21,271 nt of DNA, from IMG/VR virus record IMGVR_UViG_3300038441_001139, positions 1 through 21,271 of that record; one strand, 5' to 3'. The position numbers were made by a program, and so were the translations under genes. Shown piece by piece: positions 17,201 to 21,271 of the stretch (position 1 is its first letter; every line of letters begins with the position of its first letter). The notes under the pieces were generated by a model, which saw only the letters and a program-made list of their open reading frames with translations, searched no databases and was not told the origin of the DNA. The stretch is from a virus.

Positions 17201-19265
17201 CGAACTCATCGAGCCACGACTTGACGCCCGCCAGCAGGACGGCCTCGTCGGTCCCGTCAGCAAGGAACTCGACGGCGAGGATGTCGTACTGGCGAACGGC
17301 GGTGCGGACAGCCTCGATGTCCCCGGTGTTCAGCGCGTCGCGCAGGTTCTTGGCGCGGAGGTCGGTGAGTTCCCGTGGCCCGATGAGCGTGGTCCGATCA
17401 ACGGTGTCCATGCGCGCGGCCTGCGCCTTGGTGGGCAGCCCGTCGGCGTTGTTGGCGATCTGGGAGTTCAGCGTCTCCCGGGCAGCCCGCTTCGCTGCGT
17501 TGTGGGTCTTGATCCGGTTGCCGAAGTACATCGCGTCGACCAGCGAGTACGCGTCCTCGTTGCCTCCCAGCCGCCGCAGCACCGCATCGGCCTGATCCCC
17601 GGACAGGCCCAGCCGGGTGAGGCGGTCCTTGGCGTGTGTGTGCGCCCGGGCCAGCGCCTCCTCCTTCGTGCCACCGGTCAGGATGGCGAGGTCGGCCTTG
17701 CGGCGGCCGATCCACCTCTCCATCTTCATGGCGTAGTTCTGCGCCCCGACCCCGGCACGGGCCTGAGCGACCTTGGTCGGCCGGGCGTCGGACAGGCGGC
17801 GTGTGGCGATCACGTCATCGGCGAGGCTGTCCCCCGCCATGAGCAGCCCCTCCTGCGCGCCGAAGTAGCCCATGCCCTCATCGAACAGGTCGCCCTTACC
17901 GACCACGTCGAGCGCATCCCCGAGCCGGGAGTAGTTCTCGATCCCGTAGCCCTGCGCGATGCCCTTCGTCCCCTCGCGCGACAGGTACGCGTTGGTGATC
18001 GGCTTCGACCCACGCCGCCCGATCAGGTTCGTCGGGTCGAGGATGCCCTGCGTGAAGTCGGCGATCTTCTCCAGCCGGGCGAACCCGGGGTGGAGCGCAG
18101 CCTGCTGGCGGGCCGGGAGCGCCTTCGTTGCACGGGCGAGGACATCGGAGTGCGCGCCCGTCCGAATGGCCTCTTCCATGATCTGGTACGGCGTGACGGC
18201 AGCCTCGGAGATGGCCGCCCCGCCCTCGGCAACCGACCGCTCCGCGACCTGCCGGGTCAGCGCCCGGACCCCCGTCTCGCCCAGTTCGTCCACGAACCGG
18301 ACAGCCCGTGCAGCACCGGCTCCCTTCGACGCCAGTCCAATGGCTGTGCCCGCGCCGAACGCGAGGTTGGCCGGGTCGAGAACGGCCGAGCCGAGCAGGT
18401 TGACGACCCAGTTGTTGGAGTAGCCCGCGCCGTTGACGACCAGTTCATCGAGGAACCGGTCCTCCTTGATCTCGCCCGCCTTGAAGCGTTCGCGCAGCGC
18501 GATGACCTCGGGATTGAGGTCTTCCTCTGGTGCGTTCATCACCCGGTCGATGGCCGCACCGGGACCACCGGCGTAGCCGCGCTGGATGAGGTCGCTGGGG
18601 AGGCCGAAGATGCCCAGCGTGTTCATCAACTGCTCGCCCGCGTTGGTGGACGGGCCGAGCGACCGGAGGATCGGGCTGATCCCGCCCTCCTCGATCTGCT
18701 TGGCCCAGTCCTCCTTATCGTGTTCGCCCAGTGCCTTCATCAGGCCAAACGGGTTGCCCTGCCACTCCTTGAAGAACGCACTGCGCTCCTCGTCCGTGGC
18801 CCGAAGGAGCGAGGCCCCGGGCACGCCACCACCGCCCGGCAGGAACGGCAGCGCAGGCATGTTGCCCAGCACCCCACCGACCGCGTCGAGGCCCACCTGC
18901 GGGATGTGCCCGATCCCTCGCCCGATGTTGGCTCCCAAGTCGGCCTGCCCGAACATGCCGCCCACGACCCGGCCAGCGCCCGCGCCGAACCCCTCCACGA
19001 ACCCGCCTGCGCTGGGCAAGTTAGCGGCGAACGCGCCCGGCCGGGTGAGGTTCAGCGTCTGCTTGCCGATGTCCTTGTACGGCCGGTCGGGGTTCGTGGT
19101 CGAGGCGTACCGCTGGGCGAAGTCGGAGTTGACCTTCAGCACCGGACCACGGGCGACCTGCGGCGCGGCCGTGAACGACGACTGCATGGCGGGCATCGCC
19201 TGCCTGCCCCAGTCACCGAGTCCCATCGGCGGCTGCACACCCCCTGATCGTGTCAGGGGCGGCAC
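11235..19265 (-). CDS. Giant polyvalent-type virion protein with HExxH metallopeptidase motif and coiled coil
   Basis: The frame is uninterrupted for 2676 codons, about 38% of the window. Residues about 60-150 are Gly/Ala-rich and weakly hydrophobic (FGAGAGRVVGGMFG). LDPANL (near 298) and LDPTNL (near 408) repeat a motif. Around 914-955 an aromatic segment (AERMYPLVRFSINPVFQMQE) resembles membrane/LPD-type segments of large phage proteins. Near the end, DKIIGLTQYRNRSTFLHEIT leads into HExxH (H2127, E2128, H2131). A charged coiled coil (about 2145-2340) follows, then SEHFADEFGKWL with E2347 as a possible third zinc ligand. The C-terminal part has HPYMGMYPASYMWGKV (about 2462). Large polyvalent proteins with one peptidase domain occur in phages and conjugative elements and may be injected. 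The start could instead be ATG 19226 (codon 14). No RNA-polymerase or lysozyme motif was found. Family and function remain uncertain. Confidence 0.8.
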   Translation of the reverse strand: MPPLTRSGGVQPPMGLGDWGRQAMPAMQSSFTAAPQVARGPVLKVNSDFAQRYASTTNPDRPYKDIGKQTLNLTRPGAFAANLPSAGGFVEGFGAGAGRVVGGMFGQADLGANIGRGIGHIPQVGLDAVGGVLGNMPALPFLPGGGGVPGASLLRATDEERSAFFKEWQGNPFGLMKALGEHDKEDWAKQIEEGGISPILRSLGPSTNAGEQLMNTLGIFGLPSDLIQRGYAGGPGAAIDRVMNAPEEDLNPEVIALRERFKAGEIKEDRFLDELVVNGAGYSNNWVVNLLGSAVLDPANLAFGAGTAIGLASKGAGAARAVRFVDELGETGVRALTRQVAERSVAEGGAAISEAAVTPYQIMEEAIRTGAHSDVLARATKALPARQQAALHPGFARLEKIADFTQGILDPTNLIGRRGSKPITNAYLSREGTKGIAQGYGIENYSRLGDALDVVGKGDLFDEGMGYFGAQEGLLMAGDSLADDVIATRRLSDARPTKVAQARAGVGAQNYAMKMERWIGRRKADLAILTGGTKEEALARAHTHAKDRLTRLGLSGDQADAVLRRLGGNEDAYSLVDAMYFGNRIKTHNAAKRAARETLNSQIANNADGLPTKAQAARMDTVDRTTLIGPRELTDLRAKNLRDALNTGDIEAVRTAVRQYDILAVEFLADGTDEAVLLAGVKSWLDEFEGSLTKELDDEALRRLPGEIVADAQRGDGYVYGLRPEGEDEWRIVTHAEDDLENGIRAGDIKHARPWVDITGDRAETWNLRFRDPMDRNRIKSMANTLERKTRLMGQQITSDKIDRESRRRFVEGAMTRGAKPVDEGGQGLTVNEARDLYDAVKRQALETGAAPRGLMIGEFDRVIAANKAASRVGLSGHDLQMLTLQSFEGNVGTVGLTQKLSGKAKTELANIPLMPSNFLGIVAERMYPLVRFSINPVFQMQEWVEPWVFSAARGRQARLTGQWKNPITGETVTLDDVQMIQQHLMERYKASSPEAQFDMMERSLVYLSGAKAAKQAAAAVDRNMLRQAIHNVSVLNVHERKAAAQSEMFRYFLGPMLKDQFDQINPNIWLDLEKTFGTTDQGQIAVRWLVEKDKWANADPRVAYHLMDAAKEPAMGARAAVNLEENARVAFNTSREAINHRVTTGALSRDEFVDTMRELGAHQDYIERTWKATQFEVKTGGVDQWWDDAVPLVAGGKPEVTAVRKIVQALADTQGISETELLSRTMQSSPVSLMHDDLISATEADLAAWGTLLQQNKRLVNYYRVAEDGAVSVDQVAVEVADDEFLSAAMNPPASIPVEQHGNIADMQKVQFGEGGRTMWVPGGEAALRDLETPWTAWEAHVLRSQVLNPVDLKDPALKHALDEKMWRGHTIDMESTDPDAVARLFNNYNMALHSAQMTLTRNEMVATRFRVANRAELESLVADATALRNTIERAVGRKATVNEMGLAYSTQPGISHYIPLDDRLRHMGANMLPERVGPDGKTIASTQSLVEERATVASMYLRGTTKEQRARYTQMEEAGSEYVAQHGSTGPLHNWAIEQIADTIEKGGIDALDTMDPIFRVKRAALIKEADRPALLEAAAKLAEDPMDAAARAVIAPYATRWKGHDGDIIFKPWNVNGAGLPAGKNIDGAGMFHGDQDTFAYLKNDDVAWRSTATNANMGRSLLMAQDMLANPDFFVRRRGTQFAPAGATEDLTPFQPARFGTDARGNATIPEKFQSEEGFVYRVAPQQRAGSNWKVGEYVARHPATIYAENENSVVLRVRQDKMSWDEAVSGVDASQNLRAKGAVHAGDVEIMAADGTWHPVLDTVESALEPLDEFGERISHRTNGLSLKTGFFGADLGDPLNFPKGVHDLHMVGDLTEWMYYTKGAKGKNAEWRNWLATLSAEKQALIQKWIGTGAPRGAGVFKWAEAQGVDIKFVPGEGQRAALDAGTVAEKAAWVRRRLDEAVADESKPGITTMQRDRMERMYRTDEEWADLYDRDLKMFGGDYEVFENTMSRRKAEAEAIPGPEAEGLKRHGNGGYQWKLWDERRHIWDPETTAFASSHAMPRRDIRYYASSDDGHNLAGFYKNEGQPSVEEAGYSVLDPVNTIMAQQDGRVIRGATIMTDTGDKIIGLTQYRNRSTFLHEITHAVIEPLVTDPSMKRVVFEDLNRVIDERNATLITRTGELRTQLDEITNVVADRENVVIEAQTATKVAKSDLDVAATTLRQAEAKAADLTDRVTMQQGALKQLRKDAPAKRKAANARKYPSERQRGLDAVEGALTREQEKLDALIKSRDEATAAVEPARSAHVSASELHVALSEHLRVSQTELAARKAEGAAIRKEYDEVATRMPEARKFGWDRETSEHFADEFGKWLATGEAKNPKMRDAFAYFRKVLIRIFEWAKANPKAKVSPELEQLFNDLTMPIQREREALANAVPFDATDEMMHAAGIQSVVDAEDAAFTNVQFRRNRSWLERSVNHPYMGMYPASYMWGKVAPEMVRALSVNPFGLPVPFLTKPVKINGVEYGLHGSPFYGFVNANRVQNAIELQKDSDPEFNANVNDPKNDKVFRNFMMFLPASPWDAPANFPLWSRRVAEYGAETIDEPLTKQGKPKEFNIAKTGSEIVSYAFGPKAGFDWIDDMAKATRAPFLGGDEENALTPQALSLGPGGAVPVEERLTEAATQLQQQLPQPPQP
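19241..19259 (-). promoter_or_regulatory. 7-bp hairpin at the 5' end of the giant gene
   Basis: CCCCTGA (19241-19247) and TCAGGGG (19253-19259) pair perfectly across a 5-base loop. The hairpin lies 5 bases downstream of the first base-triplet of the proposed GTG start (19265) and 14 bases upstream of the alternative ATG (19226). If the ATG is used, the hairpin is in the leader and covers the only G-rich tract (AGGGGG) that could serve as ribosome binding site, so it could modulate initiation. Confidence 0.45.
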
Positions 19266-21271
19266 CTACCGCCCGCCCTTGTTGAACACGACGCTTTCAC
19301 GCTTCGGCAGCGGTGCCGAAGCCTTCGGGACGGTGAAGCCGGTATACGGGTTCACCTCCCTGTCCTCATCCGGCTGCCTCGGCTTCGGGGCAGGCCGTGG
19401 CGCGACGGGCTTCGGCGGGCCTTGCATCGGACGAGGCGCAGGCGGCGCGTACCCACCGTACGGCTTCGCGCCCGGGGTCTGGCCGGGCTTCGGCATGAAC
19501 GGGTTCTGGCCGGGCTTGGTGACCGTGACCGGCTGTGCGCCGGGGATGAGCGGCCACTGCTGGGTCGCTCCACCCGCGTAGGAGAACGGCGTGCCGACCG
19601 CACCCTTGCTGATCCGGTAGGCGAGGTCGTTGGCGGCCGTGAGGCTCATGCCCGGCTGCGACAGCAGGTCACCCGCCGACCAGCCCTTCGGCAACTGGGA
19701 CGGCTTGGCGACGGTCTGGCCCGGGATGTAGTTCGCGCCCATCATCCCACTGGTCGCGTACATGCCCGGAATCTTCTGCTGCTCCTTGCTGACGCCCCAG
19801 TCGCCCAACTTGGCGACGAGGTCGTCGCGAGCGGCGGTTTCGGCCGACACCAGACCCTGACGGCGGAACTCGGCCAGCGACAGGCCCTGCCGGGTCGCGG
19901 CCTCCGTCTCGGCGCGCAACTTCAGCGCGGCGCGGGTGTTGCTCTGCTGCTCCGGGGTGTACCCGTAGTTGAGGTTGAACTGGATCGTGTTCACCAACTG
20001 GGTCGACTGGCGGTCGACCACGGCAGCAGCGGCATCCTCCGGCCGTACCCCGCCCGCGATGGCCGTGCCGTAGTCCTGCCGCATGGAGGCCGTCCACTTC
20101 TTGGGATCGGAGTACCACTCCGTCTCGGCCTTCTTCACGGCGTCGGCCCCGACCTCGGTGGCGACGTACTTCATGTGTTCCGATGACGAGTTCGCCAGTG
20201 CGGCGATGGGCGAGGAGAACGCCGTCTGCTTGTCGTTGGCGTAGTTCCAGTTCGCCTTGGTGTCGGGCGAGGTCAGGGCAGCCGAGTTCACGTAGTCCTG
20301 CGGGTTGTAACCCAACTTCGGTGCGCCCGCTGCCTTCGGACCACTGACCGGCTGCTGCCTCGCCGAGTACGTGTACACGACCGAGCCGTCGGCATCGATG
20401 GTCCGGGCCGGGGCACCCTCCGTGCCGATCCCGACCAGTGGGTTGATGGTCGACCAGACCAGCGCCCCGTTCTGGTAGGTGCCGTAGACGGTGATCGTCT
20501 GCCCGCCGGGTCCGGTGATGTCGACCTGCTTGCCGATGGTTTCGTCCATCCCCTCCCATGGCTTCACGGCACCCGTGAACGCACCCGTGGCCTGATCCTG
20601 ATACGCGGTCTGGCGCACCTTCAGCGCCGTCGCGACCGTGTAGCGGACCTCGCCCTCGCGCCCGCCCATCGTGTACTTGCCGTCGCTGGAGGTGTACGTC
20701 CCGTGCGCCGACACGGGCACCGGGATCAGGTCGTCGTTGCCCGCCACCTCGGGCGCGTCCCGGGCGAACGCCGTCCAGTTGTTGCCCTTGGGGTCGGGCA
20801 CTTGGTTCTTGCCCGTGCCCGACGTTCGGACCACGATGGCGTTCCCGTTGGCGATGTTGTCCATGATGAACCGGTTGTCGGCCGCAGCCTCGGACAGCGT
20901 GGCCGCATCGCTGGACTCGCCTGCCTCCTGCGTGCCCTGCGCGAGCAGGTCATCCTTCAGCGTCTGGCCCGCGCCCTTCTCACCACGGAGCGCGGCGAGC
21001 GTGCCCTCGATCCGGCCGTAGATGCCGGTCGCCGTGGGGTTGAAGTTGTTCGACCTCGGGTCCAGCGAGCCTGCGGGCAGCGTGCGCGCGAGGATCGGCG
21101 CACCGGTGTTCGTCAGCCAGTCCTGATACTGCTGGATCGCCGTCGCCTTCTCCATCGGCGAGGACCCGCTGTCGTCGGCGAGCGTGGCGTCCAGCAGCGC
21201 ACGGTAATGCTCGTTCTGCTCCACGAACGACGCCTCGCCCGGCTTGCCCAGCGTGACGGCGATGATCGTGG
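19266..21271 (-). CDS. Unrecognised large phage protein with Pro-rich C-terminus, 5' end outside window
   Basis: The frame is open to the right edge, giving 667 residues and a TAG stop. A GTG at 21224 could be read as a start, but the preceding codons (TIIAVTLGKPGEASF) continue the same character and no ribosome binding site precedes it, so I treat the gene as truncated. Residues after that GTG: a helical start (HYRALLDATLADD), a beta-rich middle (KQVDITGPGGQTITVYGTYQ), helical stretches (EQQSNTRAALKLRAETEAAT), and a proline-rich tail of roughly 80 residues (KPYGGYAPPAPRPMQGPPKP). It touches the giant gene directly (TAG then GTG), so the two are likely co-translated and may act together. Possible roles are portal-proximal or ejected virion protein. 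No family is recognised. Confidence 0.7.
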   Translation of the reverse strand, partial: TIIAVTLGKPGEASFVEQNEHYRALLDATLADDSGSSPMEKATAIQQYQDWLTNTGAPILARTLPAGSLDPRSNNFNPTATGIYGRIEGTLAALRGEKGAGQTLKDDLLAQGTQEAGESSDAATLSEAAADNRFIMDNIANGNAIVVRTSGTGKNQVPDPKGNNWTAFARDAPEVAGNDDLIPVPVSAHGTYTSSDGKYTMGGREGEVRYTVATALKVRQTAYQDQATGAFTGAVKPWEGMDETIGKQVDITGPGGQTITVYGTYQNGALVWSTINPLVGIGTEGAPARTIDADGSVVYTYSARQQPVSGPKAAGAPKLGYNPQDYVNSAALTSPDTKANWNYANDKQTAFSSPIAALANSSSEHMKYVATEVGADAVKKAETEWYSDPKKWTASMRQDYGTAIAGGVRPEDAAAAVVDRQSTQLVNTIQFNLNYGYTPEQQSNTRAALKLRAETEAATRQGLSLAEFRRQGLVSAETAARDDLVAKLGDWGVSKEQQKIPGMYATSGMMGANYIPGQTVAKPSQLPKGWSAGDLLSQPGMSLTAANDLAYRISKGAVGTPFSYAGGATQQWPLIPGAQPVTVTKPGQNPFMPKPGQTPGAKPYGGYAPPAPRPMQGPPKPVAPRPAPKPRQPDEDREVNPYTGFTVPKASAPLPKRESVVFNKGGR

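Noticed and set aside
11235-19265. The giant protein as an N4-like virion RNA polymerase, suggested by the N4-gp56-type capsid protein and the gene order
   Set aside because: I looked for the T7-like polymerase motifs (R...K......YG and HDS in suitable order) and did not find them. A lone MHDDL is not in the right context.
1-21271. tRNA genes, CRISPR arrays, insertion sequences, attachment sites
   Set aside because: No cloverleaf-like segment, regularly spaced repeat, transposase or integrase was seen. The window is nearly fully covered by structural genes.

Overview
The window is a piece of a tailed double-stranded DNA phage (or prophage) genome. It is very G+C-rich by eye, with G or C in most third codon positions and several GTG starts. 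This, together with a ReqiPepy6 Gp37-like tail hub, DNRLRE-type modules and an N4-gp56-type capsid protein, points to an actinobacterial host. That host assignment is inference. Every convincing gene lies on the minus strand, so the transcript reads from high to low coordinates. Genes cover almost the whole window, the longest gap is about 67 bases, and I saw no tRNA, CRISPR array, integrase or insertion sequence.

Layout in transcription order. (1) 21271-19266: C-terminal 667 residues of an unrecognised protein with a proline-rich tail. (2) 19265-11235: a single giant gene of 2676 codons encoding a polyvalent-type protein. It has a glycine/alanine-rich N-terminal region and a zinc-metallopeptidase signature (HEITH) near the C-terminus, separated by a long coiled coil from a second conserved-looking motif. 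(3) 11184-9565: scaffold-like protein and N4-gp56-type major capsid protein. (4) 9497-7817: a probable connector and a Dit-like tail protein. (5) 7817-1003: a 1356-residue tail-hub protein and a 914-residue tail fibre, both built from DNRLRE-like and fibronectin-III-like modules. (6) 1003-1: a tightly overlapped run of small genes: a 125-residue protein of unknown role, a 47-residue two-helix membrane peptide, a 35-residue very acidic peptide, a 95-residue very basic histone-H1-like protein, and the first 25 codons of another gene.

The region reads as one late structural operon. Genes from the Dit-like protein onward are mostly joined by TGATG or ATGA overlaps, which suggests translational coupling. 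Around the capsid genes there are real intergenic gaps with good Shine-Dalgarno sequences and RNA hairpins: a 13-bp perfect stem just after the capsid gene, a composite 12-bp stem just before the scaffold gene, and a 7-bp stem at the 5' end of the giant gene. These are natural places for differential expression of the abundant capsid proteins.

The most unusual aspects are the giant metallopeptidase-containing protein placed directly upstream of scaffold and capsid, and the absence of any tail-tube or tape-measure gene between capsid and Dit-like protein. The two large proteins may be internal or ejected virion proteins of a phage with non-canonical or short-tailed architecture. This is a hypothesis. 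No complete novel defence or regulatory system is evident in the window.
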